A DNA stretch of 64,000 nt from BCD1 sp965230565 (lineage in GTDB: Bacteria; Bacteroidota; Bacteroidia; Chitinophagales; Saprospiraceae). Numbering within the stretch: the stretch's first letter is position 1; each line of letters opens with the position of its first letter. Shown here piece after piece: positions 20,362 to 29,149 of this stretch. The position numbers and the translations under genes are program-made. Below the pieces are notes generated by a model. The model saw only the letters and a list, made by a program, of their open reading frames with translations, was not told the DNA's origin and did not search any database. The stretch lies in the NCBI GenBank assembly GCA_965230565.1, contig CBDDLH010000016.1, positions 744,001-808,000 on the forward strand. Reading direction: 5' to 3'.

Positions 20362-20465
20362 TTCTTTGTCAATAGATTTTGATATGAACTGAATCAAAAA
20401 GAATTATTAAAACCTAACCTTCCAAAATACCTTGATTACATGACTTGCCCGTAACAACAAGTAAC

Positions 20466-21863
20466 CTACTTTTTCTGCATCATTTTACTGAACACCAAAA
20501 ACAGAAATCCGCAAGTCAACCAGGCAGGAAGGGTCAAAAAGGACAGAAATACACCCTGGGTAACAGATATGGTGTAAAAAATACCAAACCCTACCACCCA
20601 GGCCAGTAATACGGCCATGTTGAAGGAAATGCCTGATTTTTCAGCATAGTTCTTGACCAGACCCCATTTCTCGGCAAAAAAGTGCTCAAAAACGATGATG
20701 GCTCCGATGGGTGCCAGAATAAATCCGTAAAGGGCCACGAAATCCAATAGCTTCATGGCGAAAGCAGGAAATATCCCAGCAATGGTAGCTACTGTTCCTG
20801 CCGCAACGGTTACCCAAAAGGTTGAAGCCTTTGGGATAATAGCCTGGAATGCCAGTCCTGCACGGTAAATGGTTGGATTGGCAGTGGTCCAGCCGGCGAT
20901 GACTACGGCAATGATCCCAAAAATACCGATGGCATTATAAGCCAATGGTCCGGGAGCAACCGGAGGTGCTTCACCGTTTGTCATAAATGCCTGGGCTTCA
21001 GGAGACTTAAGGTAAACTGCATACAACAATGCCGCCGCGATCCACGCCATGTAGTGACCGACATACATACCCGCAGCTGTTGTCCAGCCGGTACTTGCCT
21101 TTTTGGCATATCGGAAAACAGACAGGTCGGACATCCCAATGTGCATCGCTGCATTACAGAACCACGACCAGATCACCACATGCCAAAAGGTATATTTTAT
21201 CTGTCCGGGAAATGGATCACTACCTTCACCCCAGATATTCCAGAAATCACTAAAACTATTTACCCCTAACTGGTTCAACGCAACGATCCCGGAAACAAAA
21301 AATGCCAGTACGATAAAAGGAGACATCCAGTTGGCGGCTTTAGCCACTGAATTGTAACCTCTTGCGGCAATGAGGGAGATAATGGCTCCGATAACCAAAA
21401 CGATCACTACCCAGGTAAGGCTATTGGGCATGGTATCCGTTAATTTTGGCATTTCTATATCGAACGGCACCCCAACAGCTGTCGCGGACACCGTGACCAT
21501 AGCTCCTGCCAGGAAACAAAAAAGCAACCCATTGGCCAGGTTATAAAAGATCACCAGCTTTTTTCCGGATATCTTTTCCAGTTGGAAATAAAGGGTCAAA
21601 CGGTTCTTAACCGCAATTTCTGCCGTAAGGAACCGCCAGCTCAAAACGGCCAGGAGATTCCCCAGGAGCAACCCAACGATCAGGTCAAAAGCACTCACCC
21701 CTGCAGTCAGGAATAAGGGCCCTATCATAAATTCGGTTCCGGCAGCATGCTCGCCTGCATACATACCCAGAAAACTTTTCCAGGATTTTAAACTGGACTG
21801 TGGGACAGGCCTTCTTTCAAATTCCTCCGTTTGGGCTACCCCGGTTTGTACTGTTTCTTCCAT
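20466..21863 (-). CDS. NCS1/cytosine-permease-family transporter, probable rhamnose-pathway permease
   Basis: A 465-residue inner-membrane protein with about 12 hydrophobic segments. It resembles the NCS1 (nucleobase:cation symporter, CodB-like) family: N-terminal SLKSWKSFLGMYAGEHAAGTEFMIGPLF, GNLLAVLSWRFL and a middle region AARGYNSVAKAANWMSP. The cytoplasmic N-terminus is about 30 residues long. It is encoded 114 bp downstream of lutC and just upstream of the rhamnosidase gene, all on the - strand. No purine or pyrimidine gene is nearby, and no other rhamnose transporter is visible. I infer that it carries rhamnose or a pathway product such as lactate. A plain nucleobase transporter remains possible from family alone. 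Confidence 0.75.
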   Translation of the reverse strand: MEETVQTGVAQTEEFERRPVPQSSLKSWKSFLGMYAGEHAAGTEFMIGPLFLTAGVSAFDLIVGLLLGNLLAVLSWRFLTAEIAVKNRLTLYFQLEKISGKKLVIFYNLANGLLFCFLAGAMVTVSATAVGVPFDIEMPKLTDTMPNSLTWVVIVLVIGAIISLIAARGYNSVAKAANWMSPFIVLAFFVSGIVALNQLGVNSFSDFWNIWGEGSDPFPGQIKYTFWHVVIWSWFCNAAMHIGMSDLSVFRYAKKASTGWTTAAGMYVGHYMAWIAAALLYAVYLKSPEAQAFMTNGEAPPVAPGPLAYNAIGIFGIIAVVIAGWTTANPTIYRAGLAFQAIIPKASTFWVTVAAGTVATIAGIFPAFAMKLLDFVALYGFILAPIGAIIVFEHFFAEKWGLVKNYAEKSGISFNMAVLLAWVVGFGIFYTISVTQGVFLSFLTLPAWLTCGFLFLVFSKMMQKK

Positions 21864-21977
21864 AAGATACTATTGTTGGTTAATCCAAAAATTATGCGAC
21901 CCCTTTAGTTCAGGATCGAGTTATTCTTTAATACTCGTTTTTCTTTTGCCATAGAATAAAATTTCAAAGCCATTTTA

Positions 21978-22562
21978 TCAAATAATAACAACTCTAAAAC
22001 TCCTGGCACCCTGGGCACCGATTACCAGAGATTGTTCAATATCAGCTGTTTTGGACGGTCCTGCGATAAAAAGCCCGAACCCTGCTTTGTCGACCTGTAT
22101 CCTTTCATAAGCTTCGGCCATATTGCCTACCATTGACTCTGCTTTGAGCAAAACCACCAAATGCTGCGTAATAAACGGCAAAACCCGCATCCCCATATTA
22201 CCTTCTGTTACCCAAATCGCACCATTTTCCGACACACCCAGATCGCCCTCTATAATGGCAAGGTCTACACCATCCAGTAAAGAAGGTTCTTCCTGATCAC
22301 TCAAGGGTGTATTGCCCTGAATTTTGTCCGTGGTTGATATCACCTTTTCATATCCGGACACAATGGTCTTCCCAACATTTTCAAGGGTTTCACCTTTCGC
22401 CAATCGTATAACGGCTCCACCGCTGGATTCGATCAGCTGAGCAAAAACGGTCAGTTTATCAATATCCTCCCGCTCAAACAGTGGCATTTCAGGCAAAGGG
22501 CTGAATGCAGGTTTATTCCTTTTTACAGAAGATAATATCCGGTCTCGGTGTTTATTGGCCAT
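21978..22562 (-). CDS. lutC: LutC/LldG-type lactate utilisation protein
   Basis: A 194-residue cytoplasmic protein of the LUD (LutC/YkgG) family, the third subunit of the LutABC L-lactate dehydrogenase that converts L-lactate to pyruvate. The LUD fold is visible from about residue 60 to the end: GVDLAIIEGDLGVSENGAIWV, then PFITQHLVVLL and the C-terminal GPSKTADIEQSLVIGAQGARS, which is the family's most conserved stretch. It overlaps no neighbour: the two-domain aldolase-like gene ends 9 bp upstream. lutB is not adjacent but one gene away, so the aldolase-like gene is inserted inside the lut cluster. The L-lactate oxidised here should come from rhamnose through L-lactaldehyde. Confidence 0.93.
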   Translation of the reverse strand: MANKHRDRILSSVKRNKPAFSPLPEMPLFEREDIDKLTVFAQLIESSGGAVIRLAKGETLENVGKTIVSGYEKVISTTDKIQGNTPLSDQEEPSLLDGVDLAIIEGDLGVSENGAIWVTEGNMGMRVLPFITQHLVVLLKAESMVGNMAEAYERIQVDKAGFGLFIAGPSKTADIEQSLVIGAQGARSFRVVII

Positions 22563-22571
22563 AATAAAGGA

Positions 22572-23858
22572 TTATAAATTGAATTTTTCTTTAAGTTCAT
22601 GGATCTGACTGTCGCCAATAGGATTCAGTTCTCCCATTTGTCTGGCAAGTGTGAGCGATCTCGCACTGAATTCAGCAACTTCCAGTCTGTCGAAAGTTGA
22701 CAGGATAGAATCTCCAGTCACAAGGATAGAATCATTCTCTATCAGCATGATGGGCGTTTCCTTGGATAAGGCCATGGAAAGTTCTTTTCCATCCTTATAC
22801 TGGTTACCATACGATTCGACCGGCAATTCCCTGAGCAAAATAAAACTTTCAGGAATAGTCCGTGTATCAAGCTTCTGTCTGGCAACCGCATAAGCCGTAG
22901 TATTTGGTGACTGGGCAAAAATGATACAATTAATGTTTGGGTGATCCTCGTAAATCTGACGGTGAACATCAGCAGCTCTGCTGGGGTGTTTTCCCTTCTC
23001 CGATTGACCGTCTTTCACCAGAACCAGGTCCTCTCTGTCCATATAGTACCGGTCCTTGCCCGTCGGAGTAATGATAAAAGCATCATCTCCCAGGCGTGCC
23101 GAAAAAGTTCCAAATGTACTGATGATGAGTTTTTGCCGATAGGCACGTTGGATTATCTTGACCAACTCACCTCTCAGGGCCAATTCCTCTGCTGTAGGTT
23201 TTACATGATCGAACTCGGGTAAAATGGTATTGTTCCGGAGATGAAAACCTTCGATCTGTTGATCATTCAGGCTATAGATACTTCCCAGGGCAGCAGCCTG
23301 AGCTTCCGTTTTCGCACAAAATTCAAGGGTTTCAAACCTGGCAAAAGCTTTTTGCAGCGTTGCCCCACCGACCACCGTTCCGTGGTTCTCCATGATAACC
23401 GCATTGGCCCCTTTGAGAAATTCATTCGCAATGGATTGTCCCAATGCCTCACTGCCGGGCAATTCATAAGGTGCAAAACCAATGTTCCCGCAAAGTTCAT
23501 AAGCCTGGGGAATAATCCTCGTATTGGGTGACCGGCTAATGAGACTAAACGTAACGAGGATTGGTGAATGGGTATGAATGATCCCGTTTATGTCCGGACG
23601 ATTACGGTAAATGGCCAAATGGAAGGGTAACTCTGAAGAAGGCGGATGAAGCCCATTGACCTTGCCTTCTTTATCAATAAAAACAATGTCGGCAGACGTT
23701 AAACTTCCCTTATCGACTGCACTTGGAGTGATCCAGATATTACCTTCATCATCCCTCAGGGAGATGTTACCCCCGGATGTCGTGGTCATGCCAAAGGAAT
23801 AGATCCTGTGCAAAATTTCTGCAACTTTTTCTCTGGGATGTAAAAAATCAAAATCCAT
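22572..23858 (-). CDS. Two-domain class II aldolase/adducin-like protein, second domain degenerate
   Basis: A 428-residue protein made of two tandem class II aldolase/adducin domains (about 1-205 and 220-420). The start at ATG 23858 (MDFDFLHPREK) avoids an upstream ATG that would overlap lutB. Domain 1 keeps the active-site pieces of fuculose/rhamnulose-phosphate aldolases: TSGGNIS, PSSELPFH with the catalytic Glu, the zinc-binding HTH of GIIHTHSP, and the third His in MENHGTVVGG. In domain 2 the matching positions read PSRAADVH, IIFAQSP and IENDSILVTG, so Glu and all three His are gone. Inserted between lutB and lutC in a rhamnose operon, it may be a second sugar-phosphate aldolase or epimerase with a structural partner domain. 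Real substrate unknown. Confidence 0.85.
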   Translation of the reverse strand: MDFDFLHPREKVAEILHRIYSFGMTTTSGGNISLRDDEGNIWITPSAVDKGSLTSADIVFIDKEGKVNGLHPPSSELPFHLAIYRNRPDINGIIHTHSPILVTFSLISRSPNTRIIPQAYELCGNIGFAPYELPGSEALGQSIANEFLKGANAVIMENHGTVVGGATLQKAFARFETLEFCAKTEAQAAALGSIYSLNDQQIEGFHLRNNTILPEFDHVKPTAEELALRGELVKIIQRAYRQKLIISTFGTFSARLGDDAFIITPTGKDRYYMDREDLVLVKDGQSEKGKHPSRAADVHRQIYEDHPNINCIIFAQSPNTTAYAVARQKLDTRTIPESFILLRELPVESYGNQYKDGKELSMALSKETPIMLIENDSILVTGDSILSTFDRLEVAEFSARSLTLARQMGELNPIGDSQIHELKEKFNL

Positions 23859-23866
23859 TTTCAGAA

Positions 23867-25231
23867 TTATTTTTTGTTTTTTGAATACCATTCTTTGAAA
23901 CTCTCCCTCGGAGGTTCCGGAAGTTCCCGTTGCTTACCCCAAAGGTTCCACTTATTGTACACCATCCAACGCGGCATTACCTTTAATACCCGCCGGGCCA
24001 TTTTCCCAAAAAACCTGTAATATCCGGGACGGGCAAAAACCCAGGCTGCGGCTTTCATACCAAAATGTTTTCCTTTAGACAAAGAGCCTTGCTCGGCGAC
24101 AATTTGACGCCAGCGATACAGTTGTTCGGAAATATTGATCTTTACCGGGCAAACATCATCACAGGAACCGCATAAGGTCGATGCAAAGGGGAGATCCTTG
24201 TGCTTTTTCATATCCAGTGCGGGAGAAAGGATGGAACCAATCGGTCCCGGCACCGTCGAACCATAACTATGTCCGCCACTTCTGCGATAAATTGGACAGG
24301 TATTCATGCAGGCCCCACAACGAATACATTTCAGTCCATTCCGGAAATCAGGTTTACCTAAATGTTCGGACCTGCCATTATCAACAATGACAATGTGCAT
24401 TTCCTTATCCTTCCTTGGTCTGTGATAGTGAGAAGTATAGATCGTAATTGGCTGCCCGGTGGCATTACGAGCTAACAACCTGGTAAAAACGCCCAGGTGT
24501 TTTGCTTGTGGAATGATCTTTTCAATACCCATGGAATGAATCTGCACCGGGGCAAGATTCACGCCCATATCTGCATTTCCTTCATTGGTACAGACCACAA
24601 CGCCACCGGTCTCAGCAATTCCGAAATTCACACCTGTCAAAGCAGCATCTGCCTTCAGGAATTTACTCCTCAAATGCTGCCTGGCAGCTTCTGTCAATAT
24701 CTTTGGGTCTGTGATCCCTTTTTCTGTATGGAGTTTTTGGTGGAACAATTTTCCAATCTCTTCCTTTTTCAAATGGATGGCCGGCAATACGATGTGACTT
24801 GGGGGTTCTTCATTCAATTGAATGATCCGTTCACCCAGATCGGTATCCACCACTTCAACACCCTTTTCTTCCAGAAAATCATTTAAATGACATTCCTCCG
24901 TAAGCATAGACTTACTCTTGACAACCCGTTTGGCATTGTTTCTCTGCAGAATGCCATAAACGATCCTATTGTGCTCCTGAGCATCAGCTGCCCAATGGAC
25001 ATGCACGCCATTTTCCGTGGCTTTTTTCTCAAACTGTTCAAGGTAATTATCGAGGTTCGAAAGAACATTGTCTTTTATTTGAGAAGCCAGCTCTCTTAAT
25101 TCCTCCCATTCAGAAACTCCAAAAACGATCTTATCCCGCTTTTGGCGAACGAACCACAATGATTCATCATGCCATTCACTACGGGCTTCATTTTTTAAAA
25201 ACTCTCCTGCTTTATAGACATGGCCTGTCAT
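23867..25231 (-). CDS. lutB: LutB/LldF-type iron-sulfur lactate oxidation protein
   Basis: A 454-residue cytoplasmic iron-sulfur subunit of the LutABC L-lactate dehydrogenase. The start MTGHVYKAGEFLKNEA (ATG at 25231) is preferred over one 36 bp upstream because family members begin this way. The N-terminal LUD domain has GVEVVDTDLGERIIQLNEEPPSHIV-type sequence and TGVNFGIAETGGVVVCTNEGN, the family hallmark. Two ferredoxin-like [4Fe-4S] motifs follow near residues 305-370: CIRCGACMNTCPIYR and CGSCDDVCPVKI. Encoded between lutA (55 bp upstream) and the aldolase-like gene (8 bp downstream), so clearly part of the operon. It hands electrons from lactate to the respiratory chain. Confidence 0.95.
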   Translation of the reverse strand: MTGHVYKAGEFLKNEARSEWHDESLWFVRQKRDKIVFGVSEWEELRELASQIKDNVLSNLDNYLEQFEKKATENGVHVHWAADAQEHNRIVYGILQRNNAKRVVKSKSMLTEECHLNDFLEEKGVEVVDTDLGERIIQLNEEPPSHIVLPAIHLKKEEIGKLFHQKLHTEKGITDPKILTEAARQHLRSKFLKADAALTGVNFGIAETGGVVVCTNEGNADMGVNLAPVQIHSMGIEKIIPQAKHLGVFTRLLARNATGQPITIYTSHYHRPRKDKEMHIVIVDNGRSEHLGKPDFRNGLKCIRCGACMNTCPIYRRSGGHSYGSTVPGPIGSILSPALDMKKHKDLPFASTLCGSCDDVCPVKINISEQLYRWRQIVAEQGSLSKGKHFGMKAAAWVFARPGYYRFFGKMARRVLKVMPRWMVYNKWNLWGKQRELPEPPRESFKEWYSKNKK

Positions 25232-25286
25232 CTGTTTAAAATTTTTTGCCTTGCAGAAAATCTGCAAAAAAAATATCTTGATCGGT

Positions 25287-26027
25287 TCAAATGCTTGCCC
25301 CGTTTAATATTTCTGCTAAATGTAAGATCTTAACCTGCTCTTTTTGTCTTTTCACAATACCCTCCAGATGCATCAGACAACTCATATCTCCGGCTGTGAT
25401 AATCTCCGCGCCCTTACTTACATGGTCCCTCACCTTATCTTTTCCCATTTTGACAGAGACCGCCTCTTCATTAATGGCAAAGGTGCCACCAAACCCGCAA
25501 CATTCATCTTCACGTTCCAGGTCAACCAGCTCGATCTGGTCTACCATTAATAACAACTGGCGAATTTTGGAAAATGGCTCCCCCACTATTTCTGAACCTT
25601 TACCTAAACGAAGCCCTCTTAAACCATGGCAACTGTTATGCAAGCCAACTTTATGAGGAAATTTAACATCCAGACTTTCCACCTCCAGTACATCCAATAA
25701 AAATTCAGGAAGGTCCATCACCATTTTTCTCACATGAGTTACGTCCTCCGTTTGTTCCAGAATATCATAATGATGCCTTACATGGTGCGTACAACTTCCC
25801 GAAGGGCAAACGATGTAATCATATTCTTTGAAAGTTTTAACAAAATGCTTGTAAGTGCCTTTTGAGTCCTGTTCACATCCCGTATTGGCCATGGGTTGAC
25901 CACAACAGGTTTGCCCCACTGGGTAATCTACCTGACAACCCAGTTTTTCCAGCAATTCCAGGGTGGCAATTCCAACCCGGGGGTAAAACTGATCAACGTA
26001 ACAAGGTATGAAGAGTCCTATATTCAT
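25287..26027 (-). CDS. lutA: LutA/LldE-type CCG-domain lactate oxidation protein
   Basis: A 246-residue protein with two cysteine-rich CCG domains, the LutA subunit of L-lactate dehydrogenase. The start MNIGLFIPCYVDQFYPRVG matches the family. The first CCG motif is TCCGQPMANTGC, and the second is ECCGFGGTFAIN; LHNSCHGLRGLRLG lies between. Length (about 240) is normal. It is the first gene of the lut block, separated from rhamnulokinase by a 178-bp gap that holds GTAC repeats, so it could have its own promoter while also being read from the rhamnose genes upstream. Its presence here matches Bacteroidetes rhamnose regulons, where lactate from lactaldehyde is burned on the spot. Confidence 0.95.
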   Translation of the reverse strand: MNIGLFIPCYVDQFYPRVGIATLELLEKLGCQVDYPVGQTCCGQPMANTGCEQDSKGTYKHFVKTFKEYDYIVCPSGSCTHHVRHHYDILEQTEDVTHVRKMVMDLPEFLLDVLEVESLDVKFPHKVGLHNSCHGLRGLRLGKGSEIVGEPFSKIRQLLLMVDQIELVDLEREDECCGFGGTFAINEEAVSVKMGKDKVRDHVSKGAEIITAGDMSCLMHLEGIVKRQKEQVKILHLAEILNGASI

Positions 26028-26172
26028 AAAAAAGTAATTGGTTTTAAATCGTTTAAAATGAGCATATGGACAAAATTAGTTTCAAAGTAAATTGAGGTTT
26101 CCCCTGGTGAATACTGTGTCCTCGCTTTGCCACATCAAATAAATACTTTTTCACAAAACAGCATTTATCACT

Positions 26173-26199
26173 CTGGTACTGCAAACTGGTACCGGTACT
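26173..26199. promoter_or_regulatory. Repeated GGTAC motifs, possible operator of the lut block
   Basis: In the 178-bp gap between rhamnulokinase and lutA the heptamer CTGGTAC occurs at 26173-26179 and 26186-26192. A third GGTAC at 26194-26198 completes the perfect palindrome GTACCGGTAC (26189-26198), followed by a T7 run on the + strand. The arrangement could be an operator for lutA onward or a relic terminator. The sequence shows the repeats; the function is a guess. Confidence 0.3.
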
Positions 26200-26205
26200 G
26201 TTTTT

Positions 26206-27627
26206 TTAAGGAGTTAATTCATTCAAAGGAAATCTATTCTCCTCAGTCTGGCTTTTATCCCCCAGAAACCACTTTATCTTTCTCATGGCATAGTGTTTTT
26301 TGAGAAATTTCTTCTTGATCTCATCGTTGGAAATCACTATAGAAGCGCCCAGTGAAGATCCAAGCGGTGATTGCGTAGTTCTGAGTTTTAGATCCGGAAA
26401 ATTCAGAGATAGCATTTTTACATAAAGATCATTATCCGCAAAACCACCATCGATATAAAGTTTTCGGACCACGGTATCTCCCATTGCCCTTTTCACTGCA
26501 TCCACCTGCAAGTCCACCAGCTCTATCATTAATTGATGATAAGCTTCTTCAAAACTAGCAAACTTTTCATAATTACTTTTTTCCGGCTGATCCCGCTCCA
26601 GATCTATACTTTCAAAATGAAAGTATCGTTTTTTTTCAGTCTGTAACTGATTATAAATATCCTCGTTGAACAATACTGTTTTATGAGACCCTTCAGGCAT
26701 TTCATAGTATTCCTGAAGTTTATCTGACTGTAATTTGTATTCATTGCCGAGGAATAATCTGGCCGCTTTCACAGGGTTACCATTTACCCTCAAAAATTTC
26801 AGACAATCCTTCCTTAATTCTTCATCGGTTAAGATCCCTTCATCAAAAGGATTCAGGGAAATACTCCAGGTTCCGGTAGAGATCAACAGGAACGGTTTTT
26901 TATCTGCCCGTAAATACGGAAGTAAAGCAGAGGAACTGTCGTGAATACCAACCCCAACCTTTACCTGTTTTCCATAAATCTTCGTGTTAATACTTGTTTG
27001 GGTACTGATCACGGGTGGCAATAGCATATCAATGCCTTCCTCAAAAACCCAATTGTGATAATCATTTTTATCAAAATCCCACAAATTAGTATGGCATCCA
27101 ATGCTGGTGAATTCGCTCACAGGAATCCCCGTCAAAACGAAACTAAGGTATTGAGGAAAATGGAGCGACCAGCGTATTTTACTGAATATTTCTGGTTTTG
27201 TTTGTTTCAGCCAGTACAACTGCATTCCCGAGTTGAGCATGCCCAACTGCGGAGAAGCTGTTTCCCTGGCAAAAGTTCGCTGGTCGCCATGTTTTTTATA
27301 AAATTCCGTCAATAACTCTTCCGGATAAGGTTTCAGATAATTATACAAAGGAGTTACCGGATTCCCGCTTTTATCAATGTGTACAAAGCTGGCACCATAA
27401 GTAGAAAAGTTTATGGCTTTAACCTCGAATATACCCTGATCGAAAACCTCTTTAATGGAGCTTTTTACCCAATCCGTGATTGCTTCAAGATCATCACAAG
27501 GGAATCCGTCGTCGTCCATAATTTCCGGAAAACGGGTATAATTTTTATAAACCTCTTTGTAATCCTTATCAAAAAGGAAGAACTTTTTATTTGTCTTTCC
27601 AATATCGAAGACGGCAGTTACTTTCAT
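26206..27627 (-). CDS. rhaB: Rhamnulokinase, FGGY carbohydrate kinase family
   Basis: A 473-residue FGGY-family sugar kinase. In this operon it must be the step L-rhamnulose + ATP to L-rhamnulose-1-phosphate. The N-terminal phosphate-binding motif is AVFDIGKTNKKFFLFDKD; the middle has GVGIHDSSSALLPYL and LLISTGTWSISLNPF, matching the conserved Asp-containing region of FGGY kinases (VGIHD). The second ATPase-type motif is KLYIDGGFADNDLYVKML with QSPLGSSLGASIV after it. Length matches rhamnulokinases (460-490). It lies 51 bp after rhaI. It is of the divergent Bacteroidetes type rather than close to E. coli RhaB, so the assignment relies on fold plus operon. Confidence 0.88.
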   Translation of the reverse strand: MKVTAVFDIGKTNKKFFLFDKDYKEVYKNYTRFPEIMDDDGFPCDDLEAITDWVKSSIKEVFDQGIFEVKAINFSTYGASFVHIDKSGNPVTPLYNYLKPYPEELLTEFYKKHGDQRTFARETASPQLGMLNSGMQLYWLKQTKPEIFSKIRWSLHFPQYLSFVLTGIPVSEFTSIGCHTNLWDFDKNDYHNWVFEEGIDMLLPPVISTQTSINTKIYGKQVKVGVGIHDSSSALLPYLRADKKPFLLISTGTWSISLNPFDEGILTDEELRKDCLKFLRVNGNPVKAARLFLGNEYKLQSDKLQEYYEMPEGSHKTVLFNEDIYNQLQTEKKRYFHFESIDLERDQPEKSNYEKFASFEEAYHQLMIELVDLQVDAVKRAMGDTVVRKLYIDGGFADNDLYVKMLSLNFPDLKLRTTQSPLGSSLGASIVISNDEIKKKFLKKHYAMRKIKWFLGDKSQTEENRFPLNELTP

Positions 27628-27678
27628 ATCAGGATCTTATTGATTCTCATGATTAATAAACATCATGGTCGGTTCAAA

Positions 27679-28962
27679 CTACAACCCCGTCGCAACGGTT
27701 ATTTTACCTCTTTCTTTGATCAGTGAGTCTCGCACCTTCAAGCCACGATAGGCTGCCATCGGATTAAGTGCTCCCCCGCTCCTCAACCTTGCCTCTCTGA
27801 CCAGTGGACGAACATCAGTCCTGAAGGCATCCTGAAGAACCTCTTGTGCACGTGCAGGATCATTATCGGATTGAACTAATTCGAGGAAACTTCTATCCAC
27901 CAACATAGCCTGTGCATAGGCGATGCGGATAGCTTCCAGGCTTTGGATAAGGTCTTCCAACGGATCTTTCAGGTTATGGCTCGCATCGATCATCCAGGCC
28001 AAAGGCGGATTATTGGCCGTATTATTTTCCATACCATAAACCAATTCATTAAAAATGAGGAATAGCTGATAAGGTTTAATACTACCGACGGTTAGGTCAT
28101 CATCCCCGTATTTGCTGTCGTTGAAATGGAATCCACCAAGTTTACCTCTCATCATCAACGTGGATACAATCTGCTCAATATTGGTATTTGGCAAATGATG
28201 TCCGAGGTCAACAAGTGTATAAGCTTTCTCACCACATTCCGTTGCCAGCATGTAAGAAGTTCCCCAATCCTGTATAACGGTACTGTAGAAATTGGGCTCA
28301 TATGGTTTGTATTCAATGAACATCTTCCAATCTTCCGGGAGGTGAGCATAAATCTCTTTAAGACTATCCAGCGTGTTTTGCAATGCACGCCTAAAGTTAC
28401 TTTGCCCCGGAAATGAAGATCCATCTGCAAGCCAGACAGTAATACTCTTGGAGCCTAATTGTTCCCCAATATCGATCACTTCCTTGTTGTGTTTGACCGC
28501 CAGGTCTCTTACTGCCTTGCTCGTATGGCAAAGTGAACCAAATTTATAGCTCAGTTCCTGGCCTGCCTGATCCTGGAAAGTATTGGAATTCACTGCATCA
28601 AAAGCAATGTTATGAGAGGCTGCCAGGTCTTTAATAGCTTGAGCATCTTCCGGAATATCCCATGGAATATGCAGAGAAATGGCACCTGCTGATTGGGTCA
28701 AGGCATGGATCAGGCCGATATCTTCAATTTTCTGCTCCAGGTTTCCGGGTTCTCCACCAAAGGAAAACCGTCCAAAGCGGGTCCCACCTGCGCCCAAAGC
28801 CCAACTGGGTATGGCGATCTGAAGATCAGCAAGCCTGGAAAGTAAGCGATCGACATCCACGTCATGTTTAATCAATTGATTCTGTAAAAAAGCAAATTGT
28901 TCCCTGTGGGAAGATAATTGATCTTGATTAACGCTCTCTATTTGTGAGGTAGATATTTTCAT
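27679..28962 (-). CDS. rhaI: L-rhamnose isomerase (RhaI type)
   Basis: A 427-residue TIM-barrel isomerase converting L-rhamnose to L-rhamnulose in the cytoplasm. It is of the RhaI class (Pseudomonas stutzeri type, about 430 residues), not the E. coli RhaA class. The metal-ligand regions are visible: FIEYKPYEPNFYS (Glu), YTLVDLGHHLPNTNIEQ (Asp/His), KLGGFHFNDSKYGDDDL (His, Asp) and LAWMIDASHNLKDP (Asp). The N-terminal helix region (about 1-45) is as in the family. It is the second gene of the operon, 187 bp after rhaEW, across a gap with two strong hairpins, and 51 bp before rhaB. Confidence 0.93.
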   Translation of the reverse strand: MKISTSQIESVNQDQLSSHREQFAFLQNQLIKHDVDVDRLLSRLADLQIAIPSWALGAGGTRFGRFSFGGEPGNLEQKIEDIGLIHALTQSAGAISLHIPWDIPEDAQAIKDLAASHNIAFDAVNSNTFQDQAGQELSYKFGSLCHTSKAVRDLAVKHNKEVIDIGEQLGSKSITVWLADGSSFPGQSNFRRALQNTLDSLKEIYAHLPEDWKMFIEYKPYEPNFYSTVIQDWGTSYMLATECGEKAYTLVDLGHHLPNTNIEQIVSTLMMRGKLGGFHFNDSKYGDDDLTVGSIKPYQLFLIFNELVYGMENNTANNPPLAWMIDASHNLKDPLEDLIQSLEAIRIAYAQAMLVDRSFLELVQSDNDPARAQEVLQDAFRTDVRPLVREARLRSGGALNPMAAYRGLKVRDSLIKERGKITVATGL

Positions 28963-29002
28963 CTGTTTATTTTATTAAAAGTTAACGGTCAGATGGAACT
29001 TA

Positions 29003-29053
29003 CCATGATTAAATAATCATTCCCTTGGATGGTAAATGATGATTTAATCATGG
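29003..29053. repeat. 19-bp imperfect inverted repeat between rhaEW and rhaI
   Basis: Left arm CCATGATTAAATAATCATT (29003-29021) pairs with 29035-29053 at 18 of 19 positions, with a 13-nt loop. It lies in the rhaEW-rhaI spacer, about 40 bp upstream of the rhaI start. A stem this long in an operon spacer may stabilise the rhaEW 3' end, cause partial termination or be a processing site. AT-rich stem and no clean T-run, so not a standard terminator. Confidence 0.6.
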
Positions 29054-29091
29054 ACGGTTCATATTTTAAATAATTTCGGATTTCAGATTTC

Positions 29092-29133
29092 GGATGCCTG
29101 ATTTGGAATAATCATTTCCCCAATCCGACATCC
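29092..29133. repeat. Second imperfect hairpin after rhaEW, with CCGACAT repeat
   Basis: GGATGCCTGATTTGG (29092-29106) pairs with 29119-29133 at 12 of 15 positions. The right arm is followed by a copy of CCGACATCC (29132-29140 repeats 29125-29133 in a shifted way). The stem begins about 10 bp after the rhaEW stop codon. It looks like a degenerate intergenic repeat of the kind scattered in environmental Bacteroidota genomes. Function unknown. Confidence 0.4.
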
Positions 29134-29149
29134 GACATCCAGGATCAAA

